NCBI GenBank assembly: GCA_903952205.1
Contig: CAJBEZ010000003.1
Span: 37,790 to 101,789, forward strand
DNA length: 64,000 bases
Reading direction: 5' to 3'
DNA from: an uncultured Desulfomonile sp.
GTDB taxonomy: Bacteria > Desulfobacterota > Desulfomonilia > Desulfomonilales > Desulfomonilaceae
Shown: one piece after another, positions 1 to 9,999 of the stretch
How positions within the stretch are numbered: position 1 is the first letter of the stretch
Layout: the number at the start of each line of letters is the position of its first letter
The notes under the pieces: model-generated
The model's input: only the letters and a program-made list of their open reading frames with translations
What the model was told of the DNA's origin: nothing
Databases searched by the model: none
Program-made: the position numbers and the translations under genes

Positions 1-209
1 TCCAAAGTCTTTTCTCTTTCTATAAGTAGCATTTCTTGATAATTACGATGGATTGCTTATTATTCCTAATTAACAGGAATATCCTGATGAAGGTGGAAGA
101 CATCGTGGTTGTTCCACATTAAGAATTGCGACTTCGGATAGACTCACTTGCACAAGTTTACCGTCGGCGCGTTTCGACGCCAACACGAGCATGAAGAAGA
201 GGATTGAAA

Positions 210-749
210 ATGCTGATTGAGTCCTACGATCTAAAAATTGAGGTAGCCGATCATAGCGCCGAGGTCTTCGAGTATGAAGCCATAGCGTATCTACCCGTAG
301 ACATAAGAGAGGTCCTTCCTTTCCTCAACAGAACTCTTAAGAGTGGAAATTATTACACAGATGGTCCCGTCTTTTCATGGAGGATTGATGACCACAAGGT
401 TGGATTCTGGCATGATCGTATAGCCGCAGACCACCTTGATTCGAGAGATCAGGCAAAAGAGATCATAGATCATCTGGTGAAAATGGTCAACGATATTTGG
501 GAGAAGCGCAGCGAGATTGAGCCAGACGATAGAACGCACGAAAATCTTCAACCGCTGGAACTCTATCGTTTGCTTCCCAAGACAAACTGTAAATTGTGCG
601 GAGAGAACACCTGCTTCAACTTTGGCCTAAAACTGGCAGCGGGGATGACTCAATTAAGGGAATGCGGACCTCTCTTTGAAGACACTGGATTCAGGGATAA
701 TTTGCAGCGATTGGAGTTGTTGATTTCAACGAAGCGCCCGCTTCTTTAG
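210..749 (+). CDS. Fe-S cluster domain protein
   Basis: The C-terminal third carries the four-cysteine pattern of the small [4Fe-4S] domain (PF04060 type) seen in corrinoid Fe-S proteins and RnfB: C-x2-CG-x3-C followed about 16 residues later by a C in ECGPLF. The N-terminal ~115 residues are acidic and aromatic-rich and not recognised. The start is taken at ATG 210, six bases after AGAGGA; the TTG two codons upstream sits on top of that ribosome site. No signal peptide is visible, so a cytoplasmic redox or metal-binding role is inferred. It ends just before yajD and may be co-transcribed with it. Substrate and pathway are unknown. Confidence 0.75.
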   Translation: MLIESYDLKIEVADHSAEVFEYEAIAYLPVDIREVLPFLNRTLKSGNYYTDGPVFSWRIDDHKVGFWHDRIAADHLDSRDQAKEIIDHLVKMVNDIWEKRSEIEPDDRTHENLQPLELYRLLPKTNCKLCGENTCFNFGLKLAAGMTQLRECGPLFEDTGFRDNLQRLELLISTKRPLL

Positions 750-800
750 TTATTGAGATTTGCCTATTCATTGATGAAACTAAAGCAAAGCCCGGAGTGT

Positions 801-1178
801 ATGAGCATGGTGAGTATTAAGCCGTCGTCTGAAAATGGGAAGCTGGACCGAATTGTCGGAGAGGCTCGTCGACAACAGGAGATCCGAGAGACTACCTATC
901 GTGAAAAGGCCCTTAAGATGTTCCCCTGGATCTGTGGTAGATGTGGTCGAGAATTTTCCGGCAGGAGACTCCGAGAATTGACAGTCCATCACAAGGACCA
1001 CAACCATGACAACAACCCACCTGACGGTAGCAACTGGGAGTTGCTTTGCATATACTGTCATGACATGGAACACGCTAAGTATCTTGATGATGAGATCACC
1101 CCCGGCGGTGAACAGACTTCGTCTTCAACCTTCAAGCCGTTCGCAGGTTTGGCGGATTTGATCAATCGTGAGAAATAA
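801..1178 (+). CDS. yajD: YajD-like HNH nuclease
   Basis: A small HNH-type protein of about 125 residues. Two zinc-knuckle pairs are visible (CGRCG early, CIYCH late) flanking the catalytic-like segment VHHKDHNHDNN, followed by GSNWELLC. The order and spacing match the E. coli YajD family (about 115 residues) almost end to end, including the closing PFAGLADLIN-like tail. ATG 801 is preferred because GGAG lies six bases upstream; longer in-frame starts at 753 and 774 lack one. The family is a predicted DNA endonuclease whose substrate is, to my knowledge, not established. Confidence 0.85.
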   Translation: MSMVSIKPSSENGKLDRIVGEARRQQEIRETTYREKALKMFPWICGRCGREFSGRRLRELTVHHKDHNHDNNPPDGSNWELLCIYCHDMEHAKYLDDEITPGGEQTSSSTFKPFAGLADLINREK

Positions 1179-1277
1179 GAGCTTCGTCATAGATATGACC
1201 TCTGCCGGAATACCCTGAGCAAAAGGATAGCTTTAAGGGTTACTCAGGAAAGCGTTAGAAATAATCTGGAGCTTTGA

Positions 1278-2252
1278 ATGCCATTGATATCTGAGTCCGA
1301 TTACAGAGCCCCTTTTTTGTTTGGAAATCCTCATTTCCAGACAATAATACCTACGCTTTTCCGGAAAGTGGCGGGAGTAGTATATAAGCGTGAAAGAATC
1401 GACACGGCGGATGAAGATTTTCTGGACCTTGACTGGTCTTCAGTTGGATCGAAACGTTTGTGTATTGTGCTTCATGGACTGGAGGGAAATTCAGGTCGCC
1501 CCTATATGAGGGGCATGGTGAGGGCGCTGAACCGCCGCAGATGGGACGCATTGGCGCTTAATTTCAGGGGATGCTGCGGAGAGCCCAATCGAAAACTCCG
1601 GATGTATCACAGTGGCGAGACTGAAGATCTCCAAGCCGTGATCAACCATGCGTCCGCATTGGGCGCCTATTCACAATTGGCTCTTGTGGGGTTTAGCCTG
1701 GGCGGCAATGCAATTCTGAAGTACCTCGGAGAGCAGGGCGCCTGCGTGGCGCCTATCTTGAGAGCCGCTGTCACAATCTCGGTTCCTTGCGATCTTAGAG
1801 CATGTTCAATTCGTCTTGAAGAATTTCTTAATCGTCCATACTTGAAAAGATTTCTGAGAATGTTACGCGGCAAAATGGAGACTAAGTCACTGATGGCTCC
1901 CGATATAGTAAGCATTGCGGGTTATGATCAGATAAAAACTCTCAAAGAATTCGACGATAGATATACAGCCCCTTTACATGGGTTCAAGGACGCTGATGAC
2001 TACTACAGTCAATCATCATGCAAACAGTTTCTCAATACGATTTCCATCCCAACCCTCCTGATCAACGCCGCAGACGATCCTTTTCTATCACCTAGCTGCT
2101 TTCCCACCAAGGAAGCCGAAGCTAATCAAAACCTGTTTCTCGAAGTCCCTAAACACGGTGGCCATGCGGGATTCATGGCACGAAACAGGGATTTGGAATA
2201 CTGGTCGGAGACACGCGCAACCTCTTTCCTGGAGCAACATTCCCAAGCATGA
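1278..2252 (+). CDS. YheT-family alpha/beta hydrolase
   Basis: 324 residues with the alpha/beta hydrolase fold of the YheT/UPF0017 family. The motif HGLEGNSGRPY forms the oxyanion region, NFRGCCGEPN is the family signature, and GFSLGGNAILKYLGE holds the nucleophilic Ser. A late Asp (NAADDPF) and His (HGGHAGF) complete the triad. The family hydrolyses small carboxylic esters in the few members studied; the physiological substrate here is not known. No signal peptide. It stands alone between yajD and carB. Confidence 0.85.
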   Translation: MPLISESDYRAPFLFGNPHFQTIIPTLFRKVAGVVYKRERIDTADEDFLDLDWSSVGSKRLCIVLHGLEGNSGRPYMRGMVRALNRRRWDALALNFRGCCGEPNRKLRMYHSGETEDLQAVINHASALGAYSQLALVGFSLGGNAILKYLGEQGACVAPILRAAVTISVPCDLRACSIRLEEFLNRPYLKRFLRMLRGKMETKSLMAPDIVSIAGYDQIKTLKEFDDRYTAPLHGFKDADDYYSQSSCKQFLNTISIPTLLINAADDPFLSPSCFPTKEAEANQNLFLEVPKHGGHAGFMARNRDLEYWSETRATSFLEQHSQA

Positions 2253-2329
2253 ATGGGCTTCTCAACTGATAGGCTGTCTTCTCAATCATGTCAGTTTAGA
2301 GCCGAAATAGGATATATTTAAGGCGGAAT

Positions 2330-2349
2330 GAAGATTTCACGGCTTCGCT
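2330..2349 (+). repeat. short dispersed intergenic repeat, copy 1
   Basis: A 20-base stretch starting GAAGATTT and ending CGGCTTCGCT lies between the YheT-like gene and carB. A second copy with 18 of 20 identities is at 13481-13500, also intergenic. Resemblance continues loosely for another 15 bases in both copies (a CTC/GTC, then TG-rich part). It may be a fragment of a REP-like element. Two copies are not enough to define a family. Confidence 0.35.
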
Positions 2350-2537
2350 GCCCTCGTGTTGAGGAGTATCCACTATGAATGCGATTCCCGTTACCTCTTT
2401 ACTCTAATACCGTTATTACATGATCATGAAGATCGGTGAACCGAATCTTGCACTTTTGGATTGCCCTTCACTTCCGTATTTAGTATCAATGATAGTTGAT
2501 CCAAGACTATTATTCAAACTATGAGGGGAACTTCCAC

Positions 2538-5500
2538 ATGCCAAGACGCGACGACATTAAGAAAGTCATGATTATCGGCTCCGGTCCCATCGTAATAGGG
2601 CAGGCCTGTGAATTCGATTACTCCGGCACACAGGCTTGCAAGGCTCTCAGGAAACTGGGTTATGAGATTGTCCTCGTGAATTCAAACCCCGCAACTATTA
2701 TGACTGACCCTGGCATGTCGGATGTTACTTACATTGAACCCCTGAATCTAAAGACCATGACAAGAATAATTGACAAAGAGAGACCGGATGCCCTCTTGCC
2801 AAACCTAGGAGGGCAATCAGGCTTGAACCTTTCATCAGAGTTGCATAAAGCAGGGGTCTTGGACAAATACGGAGTGAAAATTATCGGGGTCCAGGCTGAG
2901 GCTATTGAAAGAGGCGAAGACCGAATCGCATTCAAGGAAACCATGAATCGGCTTGGAATTGAAATGCCCAGCAGCGACCCTGCATTTAGCGTTGCCGAAG
3001 CCGAAAAAATAGCGGACCAACTTGGTTACCCTGTGGTGATAAGGCCGGCCTACACAATGGGTGGCACTGGCGGAGGTCTCGTTTACAATGCTGAAGAGCT
3101 CCGGGTTATAGCCAGTCGGGGAATCGCTTCCAGTCTTGTAGGTCAAATTCTGGTCGAGGAATCTGTGCTGGGTTGGGAGGAACTCGAACTGGAAGTGGTT
3201 CGGGACTCCAAGAACAAAATGATTACAGTCTGCTTCATAGAGAATGTCGATGCGATGGGTGTTCACACGGGCGATTCATTCTGCACAGCTCCTATGCTTA
3301 CCATAGATGCGAAGTTGCAGGAGAGGCTTCAGAAATATTCATACGACATAGTTGAAGCGATAGAAGTAATAGGTGGGACCAATATACAATTTGCCCACGA
3401 TCCGAAGACTGGAAGGGTTGTTGTGATTGAGATAAATCCCAGAACCTCGCGCTCGTCCGCTTTGGCGTCCAAAGCCACTGGATTTCCAATTGCTTTAATC
3501 TCGGCAATGCTGGCGGGCGGTATGACCCTGGATGAAATACCATACTGGAGAGATGGGACACTCGATAAATATACCCCCAGCGGAGACTACGTAGTTGTCA
3601 AGTTCGCTCGATGGGCTTTTGAAAAGTTCGTAGGAGCTGAAGACAAACTGGGGACTCAGATGCGAGCGGTCGGCGAGGTCATGAGCATCGGCAAGAACTA
3701 CAAAGAGGCCCTGCAAAAGGCCATTCGATCGCTTGAAACAGGCCGATACGGACTTGGTTTCGCCAAGGATTTCCACCATAAGCCATTGGAAGCATTGATG
3801 GATTTGCTGGCTGAGCCTTCTAGTGAGCGTCAGTTCATCATGTATGAAGCGTTACGCAAGGGGGCCAGTATTGATAGTCTCCATCAAAAGACATACATCA
3901 AACCTTGGTTTATTGAGCAGATGAAGGAACTAGTGGAGACTGAAGAACAAATCCTTAAGTTTAAAGGAAAGGATATCCCTGAACCCCTTCTTGAGCAAGC
4001 CAAGAAAGATGGATTTGCAGATCGCTACCTATCAAAATTGCTTGATATTCCAGAGAAAGAGATTAGGCGCAAACGAAAGTCAATAGGTATTGTCGAAGCT
4101 TGGGAGCCGGTTCCCGTTAGTGGTGTTGAAAATGCCGCATATTATTACTCGACGTACAACGCGACCGATAAAGTGGATTCGAGTGGCAGACCAAAGATAA
4201 TGGTTTTAGGTGGGGGACCAAACCGTATCGGGCAAGGTATAGAATTTGATTATTGCTGCGTTCACGCTGCTTTTGCAATCCGAGATATGGGCTATGAATC
4301 CATTATGGTCAATTGCAATCCTGAAACTGTGTCGACTGATTATGACACCTCCGACAAATTGTATTTCGAGCCTCTGACAGTCGAGGATGTTCTGAGCATT
4401 TATGAAAAGGAGAAACCCGAAGGGGTAATTGTTCAATTTGGTGGGCAGACCCCTCTAAACATAGCAACCGAGCTTGCGGAGGCAGGGGTCAAAATAATCG
4501 GGACATCCCCTGATGTTATTGATTTGGCGGAGGATAGAGACCGTTTTCGTCAGATGATGCGCAAAATTGGAATTCCTCAACCGGATTCAGGTATGGCTTC
4601 CAACCTGGAAGAAGCGCTAAAAATATCCAAGACAATAGGTTATCCATTAATGGTGAGACCATCTTATGTCTTGGGTGGACGGGCTATGGAAGTCATTCAT
4701 GACGAAGAAATGCTGAGGCATTATGTGGAGGTTGCTGTTGATGTGAGTCCTGCCAGACCCATATTGATTGACAGATTCCTGGAGAGGGCTATTGAGGCTG
4801 AGGCCGATGCGGTGTCAGACGGTACGGACGCTTTCGTGCCGGCGGTAATGGAACATATCGAGTTGGCCGGTGTTCATTCCGGAGACTCGGCGTGCGTAAT
4901 TCCTCCTATTAGTATCCCAGCCAAGCATCTCGAAACTATCAATGAATATACTCGAAAGATTGCTGTCGAACTCGGTGTGGTAGGTCTTATGAACATTCAG
5001 TACGCCATTGCGAACGACACGGTATTCATTCTTGAAGCCAACCCAAGGGCTTCACGGACAGTTCCTCTCGTTTCAAAAGTATGCAATATAGCCATGGCCA
5101 GTATCGCCACCCAAATCATGCTGGGCAAGAAGCTTGCCGACTTCGACATAAAACCCAAAACCTTTGCCCATTATGGGGTCAAAGAAGCGGTTTTCCCGTT
5201 CAACATGTTTCCGGAGGTTGACCCTGTCCTAGGACCCGAGATGCGTTCCACCGGCGAGGTCTTGGGATTGGCTGATTCGTTCGGGCTGGCCTTCTTCAAG
5301 GCGCAGGAAGCCACACAGAGTCAGCTTCCGTTGCATGGTACAGTCCTAATTTCAGTTACGGGGCAAGATAGGCCGGCAGTGCTGGAGGTGGCGAGACAAT
5401 TTGCTGAACTTGGGTTCGATATAAAAGCCACGGAAGGAACTCACCTATATCTCTTGGAAAACGGCATCCGTTCCGAGCTTGCGCTAAAACTTAATGAAGG

Positions 5501-5738
5501 TCGTCCGAACATTGACGATCACATAAAGAACCGGGAAATTCATCTCGTGATCAACACGCCCAATGGCAGGCTTAGTAAAGACGACGATTCGTACATCCGA
5601 AAATCAGCAATAAGGTACAAAGTTCCTTATGTCACGACATTGGCGGCGGCCTTTGCGGCCGCAAGAGGCATCCGTGCGGTTAGAAATAAAGAGGGCGAGA
5701 TAAAGTCCGTTCAGAGCTACCATAAAGACATCATTTGA
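2538..5738 (+). CDS. carB: carbamoyl-phosphate synthase large subunit
   Basis: CarB makes carbamoyl phosphate from ammonia (delivered by the small subunit), bicarbonate and two ATP, feeding pyrimidine and arginine synthesis. Of usual length (1066 residues), it shows the internal duplication: GSGPIVIGQACEFDYSG near residue 12 and GGGPNRIGQGIEFDY near 552, each followed by an ATP-grasp domain. The last ~135 residues (from about 933, LISVTGQDRP) form the MGS-like allosteric domain. ATG 2538 follows GAGGGGA by 8-9 bases; an upstream in-frame start would add 14 residues not seen in the family. carA is not next to it in this window. It ends overlapping the convergent SWIM gene by 8 bases. Confidence 0.97.
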   Translation: MPRRDDIKKVMIIGSGPIVIGQACEFDYSGTQACKALRKLGYEIVLVNSNPATIMTDPGMSDVTYIEPLNLKTMTRIIDKERPDALLPNLGGQSGLNLSSELHKAGVLDKYGVKIIGVQAEAIERGEDRIAFKETMNRLGIEMPSSDPAFSVAEAEKIADQLGYPVVIRPAYTMGGTGGGLVYNAEELRVIASRGIASSLVGQILVEESVLGWEELELEVVRDSKNKMITVCFIENVDAMGVHTGDSFCTAPMLTIDAKLQERLQKYSYDIVEAIEVIGGTNIQFAHDPKTGRVVVIEINPRTSRSSALASKATGFPIALISAMLAGGMTLDEIPYWRDGTLDKYTPSGDYVVVKFARWAFEKFVGAEDKLGTQMRAVGEVMSIGKNYKEALQKAIRSLETGRYGLGFAKDFHHKPLEALMDLLAEPSSERQFIMYEALRKGASIDSLHQKTYIKPWFIEQMKELVETEEQILKFKGKDIPEPLLEQAKKDGFADRYLSKLLDIPEKEIRRKRKSIGIVEAWEPVPVSGVENAAYYYSTYNATDKVDSSGRPKIMVLGGGPNRIGQGIEFDYCCVHAAFAIRDMGYESIMVNCNPETVSTDYDTSDKLYFEPLTVEDVLSIYEKEKPEGVIVQFGGQTPLNIATELAEAGVKIIGTSPDVIDLAEDRDRFRQMMRKIGIPQPDSGMASNLEEALKISKTIGYPLMVRPSYVLGGRAMEVIHDEEMLRHYVEVAVDVSPARPILIDRFLERAIEAEADAVSDGTDAFVPAVMEHIELAGVHSGDSACVIPPISIPAKHLETINEYTRKIAVELGVVGLMNIQYAIANDTVFILEANPRASRTVPLVSKVCNIAMASIATQIMLGKKLADFDIKPKTFAHYGVKEAVFPFNMFPEVDPVLGPEMRSTGEVLGLADSFGLAFFKAQEATQSQLPLHGTVLISVTGQDRPAVLEVARQFAELGFDIKATEGTHLYLLENGIRSELALKLNEGRPNIDDHIKNREIHLVINTPNGRLSKDDDSYIRKSAIRYKVPYVTTLAAAFAAARGIRAVRNKEGEIKSVQSYHKDII

Positions 5739-6645
5739 TAGCTGTGTCGGCTCCTGATTCGCCGAGGAATATTTCAAGACCAACAATGGAAGCCTTACTG
5801 TAAACCTGATCGAGGAGTTCGAAAAAATTATCCTGTCCCCTCCATAGGGGAAAACTACCGAGCCTCCTGGCCTGTACTGCTGGAATTGTGGGAATTGAAA
5901 CCTCAGAATAGTTGGCGCCGCTGGTCTTAGCGTGCCGCCAAAATGATTCAGGGTCGCAAGGCAGTGGTTCGGGTGGAAAGATGGCGCCTACTTCCGGTTC
6001 TTCGTCGGGTTCCATCAAGTATTCATCCTGCGCAATCTCGTTGGAAGAGACCGAAACATCCATGATCTCCAAAAGTTCATCCCGATCCATACCTCTTAAC
6101 TTGAAAATCAAAAAGGGGTCGCGATCGAATTCCTCGCCCAGAAGATAATATACTGCAGCAATGTGCTTGCAGGGATTAGACCAATCAGGGCACGAGCAGT
6201 CGGTATCAATGTCTTTCAATTTGTCAGGAAAAAGGCTGAGCTTGACTTCTTTAAAGACATCCTCAATGTTCTCCGGCATTTGGCCTGACAGCAATTTGGC
6301 GATGAAAAACGCTTGGCCAGTCAGGGCCGAAGCAATTTGTCCCCATTCCGTTTTAGAGAGGGTCTTGATCTTTATGATTACAGAATAAGGGGTCTTTCTG
6401 GAACCTTGAACTTTGGCGGTGACTAAACCCTCGGAGATTTCTATGGAGGCTACTTGCCCACCACGGGCGTAAGACCTCCCTCTTTGAAGCCTTGCTCCGA
6501 TATTGAAGCTCTCCAGAACTGATACCCAGCGTTTTGCCCACCAACTTTGACCAAATGCGCCTCTCTTGGTCTGAGATTTTACACCGCCTTTGACTCGTCG
6601 GGGGACCGAGGGTGTGTAGTAATTGCCATATCCCCATCCGCTCAT
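5731..6645 (-). CDS. SWIM zinc-finger protein
   Basis: 304 residues with a SWIM zinc-binding motif near residues 147-160: CSC, a short spacer, then CKH (C-x-C-x6-C-x-H). The N-terminal part is Gly/Arg/Trp-rich (GAFGQSWWAKRWVSVLE) and typical of bacterial SWIM proteins that sit beside SNF2 helicases. It starts one base after the SNF2 stop, with AGGAG six bases before ATG, so the two are translationally coupled and probably act as a pair on DNA or nucleoprotein. The role of these pairs is not established. Its 3' end overlaps the carB 3' end by 8 bases. Confidence 0.88.
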   Translation of the reverse strand: MSGWGYGNYYTPSVPRRVKGGVKSQTKRGAFGQSWWAKRWVSVLESFNIGARLQRGRSYARGGQVASIEISEGLVTAKVQGSRKTPYSVIIKIKTLSKTEWGQIASALTGQAFFIAKLLSGQMPENIEDVFKEVKLSLFPDKLKDIDTDCSCPDWSNPCKHIAAVYYLLGEEFDRDPFLIFKLRGMDRDELLEIMDVSVSSNEIAQDEYLMEPDEEPEVGAIFPPEPLPCDPESFWRHAKTSGANYSEVSIPTIPAVQARRLGSFPLWRGQDNFFELLDQVYSKASIVGLEIFLGESGADTAIK

Positions 6646-6646
6646 G

Positions 6647-9600
6647 TCAGTCTCCTATGGCTTCTTTTCGAAGTTTCCAAAGTTCTTTCAAGTCTTTGTC
6701 AGATAGTTCCGTAATCCAACTTTCTCCAACGCCTACGACTTTTTCGGCGACTTCTTTCTTATTTTCGATCATATCGTCAATCTTTTCTTCAATGGTCCCG
6801 GCGCAGACGAATTTGTGAACCTGTACATTTCGTGTTTGGCCTATGCGGAAAGCTCGATCAGTCGCCTGGTTCTCTACAGCCGGGTTCCACCATCTGTCAA
6901 AGTGGAAAACATGGTTGGAAGCCGTCAGATTAAGACCGGTTCCACCCGCTTTCAGTGATAGAATGAAGATTGCCGGCCCGTCTCCATCGTTCTGGAAACG
7001 TTCGACCATAAGGTCCCTTTGAGTTTTTGGCACGGCGCCGTGCAGGAAAAGCGCCTCCCTTCCGAATGTTTCCATCAGATGTTTTCGCAGGAGTTTCCCC
7101 ATCTCTGCATACTGACTGAAAACCAACGCCTTCTCGCCGACTTCCATTATTTCTTCCAGCATTTCAGTAAGCCGAGAGAGTTTGCCGGAACGTCCGGGGA
7201 TGGATGAATTGTCTTTCAGGAATTGAGCGGGGTGGTTGCAAACCTGCTTCAGTTTGGCAAGTGTCGCCAGAACCAGTCCCTTGCGCTGGATGCCTTCAGA
7301 AGATTTCAGAGCCTCCTCAGTTTCCCTTACCACCGCACTGTAAAGAGACGCCTGCTCTTTGGTCAGCGGGCACATTACCTTCATCTCCTGTTTTTCCGGC
7401 AGGTCTGAAATAATTGATTTATCTGTTTTTAGACGCCTAAGAACGAATGCCCCGGTTATGCGCTTAAACCGCTCAGTTGCAGCCCTATCATGTTCGGCCT
7501 GAATCGGAACAAAGAATTTCCGTTTAAACTGCGTCTGTGTTCCAAGAAAATTTGGATTCAGAAATTCCATAATGGACCAGAGATCGCCGATGTTGTTCTC
7601 GACCGGTGTTCCTGTTAAGGCGATTCGATAATCCGACTTCAAAGATCTGGCGGCCTTAGCCTGCTTGGTCTCCGGGTTCTTTATGTTTTGAGCTTCGTCA
7701 AGTACCACACCCGCCCAATCAACTTCCTGCAAAAACTTGATGTCACGAAAAAGAAGCCCATAGCTCATGATCACCATCGCGTGATCGACCACCATCTTCT
7801 TAAAAGCGTCTTCTTTATTTCTACCGATACCATGATGAACGAGGACAGAGAGCCCAGGCGTGAATTTTTTCGCCTCTTTTTGCCAGTTGTTTACTACGGT
7901 TGTGGGGCAAACGAGCAGCACGGGACGGCGCTCGTTGGAACATCTATTGCGCTGAATGAGCGCCAAGGTTTGAACAGTTTTGCCCAGTCCCATATCATCT
8001 GCGAGGCATGCGCCTAGGCCCCACTTGGCTAGAAACGCAAGCCAGGAAAAACCTCTTGTCTGATAAGGACGAAGTGATCCATTAAATGTCTCAGATGGCG
8101 ACAGTTGCTCTAGCGGGGAGTTCCCCTCAAGTTGCTGAAGAAGGTTTCCAATCCAGCCTGTAGCGGTGACCCCAGTGAATTCAAAGCCTCGAGGCGGATC
8201 TTTTGCCCCAACAGCCATCTTGATAATGTCTCCCACTGTTGTCCTGTCAGATTCTTTCTTTTTCCAGGAGTCAACAGCGGCCTGTATCTGTTCCAGATTT
8301 ACTTCCACCCATTGTCCGCGTAAGCGGACCAAAGGAGATTTTAGTTTGGCAAGAGCTTTCAGTTCAGCCAGGCTAAGTTTTACACCACCGAGGGCCACCT
8401 CCCAATCGAAATCAATTATGGAGCTAAGGGATAGTTCACCTGAACTTTTAAGTTTTGGACTTTTTACTGAGGCCCTGAGTGATATTCGCTCTTTGGCTCC
8501 GGAGTTGGTCCACCAACCCGGAAACATGACGGTGAATCCGGATTGTTTGAGCAATATCGCCTTTTCGGTGAGGAAGTCGTGAGCCCCAGCGGCGTCCAAA
8601 GTATAGCCATGCGGCTGGTTGGATTTCAGACTATCTTCGATCCTTGGACAGATACTGCCCGCCTGGCCCAACGACAGCAGGAGATACTCTCTGAGATCAG
8701 ATGAGTTTGCTTTCAGCGCTTTCGCCGTCTTGGGTTTGGGGTTCCAAGCCTCTTTGGCCGGGACGATGAGACTTGGATCACTGGATGACTGGATTAAATA
8801 ACTAATGCGCCAGATTTCATCGTCAACATTCCGGAGATCTTTCCCCTGCGGTTCCGTAGAGTTAGGCTCCTCGATTCGAAAACAAAGACGAAACGGGGAT
8901 GATTCCGCCACGGAAATTGGTCGGCTCCATTTACGGTTTTCCATCCAAAGCTGATTAAGCTCAGATGCGTCGCCATGAATAAGGCTTTCCGAAGATTGTA
9001 GCGAATGGATCCACGCGTCATGGACGCTGTCAAATGAGGGGCCTTTACGCGTGCTGGAACTGAAAAATCTATCCGTGTTGGAATACCTGACCAGGGAGTC
9101 AACAGCCCTAATCACAAATACTTTTACCAACCCAATGGGGTTGTGGTCAGGGGGAACGAGCGATTCCGCAAAGCTCAGCGATCTAGCAACCGGTGGCATA
9201 CTTTTTGATAAAAAGGTCAGTGTCTCGGAATCTTCCGTTGAGAATATAGCCGACCATTTAGCGTGATACTCTTCATTTTTCTTTATCACCGCCGGAATAT
9301 ACCGCTGACGCGCAACCATGCCTCCCGCGAATTGCAACGCTTCCGACCAGTAGGCCAGGTCATCTCCTATTACAACACCATGATCAAGGGTTCGTCGTCT
9401 AATGCATGAGCAGAGCAAGTCTATGATCTCTTCGGTTTTCAGTTCATATCCGGTTACACCCCAAGAAACGAGTTTCGACTTGGCTCGAGATGCGGGCGCA
9501 TTTCCGACAAGCGGGTTAGGAATAGCTGTACGTCCTTGAGTCGGCAACCAGGCCTGCAATTGTAGGAGGCATTTTTTTTTGGGCTTGAATTTTCCTGGAA

Positions 9601-9775
9601 TCGTCCTCATGATGTTAATCAGATGTTCGGGCCCCAGGTCAAAGGCATATTGAGGGCAAACATTGGCAGCATTCTTAGTATGCTTATCCCGCTTCAACTT
9701 TTCCAGGCAAACATCTGAAGTTTCTCCCCACAGGAAGAGCCTGTCTTCATAAATTCCCGCATGTAGTACAATCAT
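6647..9775 (-). CDS. SNF2-family DNA helicase/translocase
   Basis: A 1042-residue SNF2/RapA-like ATPase. The C-terminal half shows every hallmark: DMGLGKTVQ Walker A near residue 595, DEAQ box near 693 (VVLDEAQNIKNP), ALTGTPVENN, and motif VI QATDRAFRIGQ near 973. The N-terminal ~500 residues look like the SNF2-associated domain common in bacteria. It would use ATP to translocate on double-stranded DNA or remodel DNA-protein complexes. ATG 9775 has AAGGA seven bases upstream. Paired with the SWIM-finger gene downstream. A defence role is possible for such pairs but nothing here proves it. Confidence 0.92.
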   Translation of the reverse strand: MIVLHAGIYEDRLFLWGETSDVCLEKLKRDKHTKNAANVCPQYAFDLGPEHLINIMRTIPGKFKPKKKCLLQLQAWLPTQGRTAIPNPLVGNAPASRAKSKLVSWGVTGYELKTEEIIDLLCSCIRRRTLDHGVVIGDDLAYWSEALQFAGGMVARQRYIPAVIKKNEEYHAKWSAIFSTEDSETLTFLSKSMPPVARSLSFAESLVPPDHNPIGLVKVFVIRAVDSLVRYSNTDRFFSSSTRKGPSFDSVHDAWIHSLQSSESLIHGDASELNQLWMENRKWSRPISVAESSPFRLCFRIEEPNSTEPQGKDLRNVDDEIWRISYLIQSSSDPSLIVPAKEAWNPKPKTAKALKANSSDLREYLLLSLGQAGSICPRIEDSLKSNQPHGYTLDAAGAHDFLTEKAILLKQSGFTVMFPGWWTNSGAKERISLRASVKSPKLKSSGELSLSSIIDFDWEVALGGVKLSLAELKALAKLKSPLVRLRGQWVEVNLEQIQAAVDSWKKKESDRTTVGDIIKMAVGAKDPPRGFEFTGVTATGWIGNLLQQLEGNSPLEQLSPSETFNGSLRPYQTRGFSWLAFLAKWGLGACLADDMGLGKTVQTLALIQRNRCSNERRPVLLVCPTTVVNNWQKEAKKFTPGLSVLVHHGIGRNKEDAFKKMVVDHAMVIMSYGLLFRDIKFLQEVDWAGVVLDEAQNIKNPETKQAKAARSLKSDYRIALTGTPVENNIGDLWSIMEFLNPNFLGTQTQFKRKFFVPIQAEHDRAATERFKRITGAFVLRRLKTDKSIISDLPEKQEMKVMCPLTKEQASLYSAVVRETEEALKSSEGIQRKGLVLATLAKLKQVCNHPAQFLKDNSSIPGRSGKLSRLTEMLEEIMEVGEKALVFSQYAEMGKLLRKHLMETFGREALFLHGAVPKTQRDLMVERFQNDGDGPAIFILSLKAGGTGLNLTASNHVFHFDRWWNPAVENQATDRAFRIGQTRNVQVHKFVCAGTIEEKIDDMIENKKEVAEKVVGVGESWITELSDKDLKELWKLRKEAIGD

Positions 9776-9999
9776 GAGGAAATCCTTTTAAGAAGCGCAT
9801 GAAGATTGAACGGCCGGAGAATTCCAGCAAAATTGTCAGGATAATGGAAGTTGACCAAATTTCCCGTGGCCAACCCGGAGCTTAATCTTGATTTCTTACG
9901 ATTCATATATATTGTGACAAAATGACTTAACAAAGCGTCGGCAACTAGTCAAGGCCGGGAATTCGGCGTCTGATATGAATATTGTGGATTGGAATAGAA

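Noticed and set aside
2835..3266. Long antisense frame within carB
   Set aside because: A shadow of carB codon use; no start signal and no protein-like motif.
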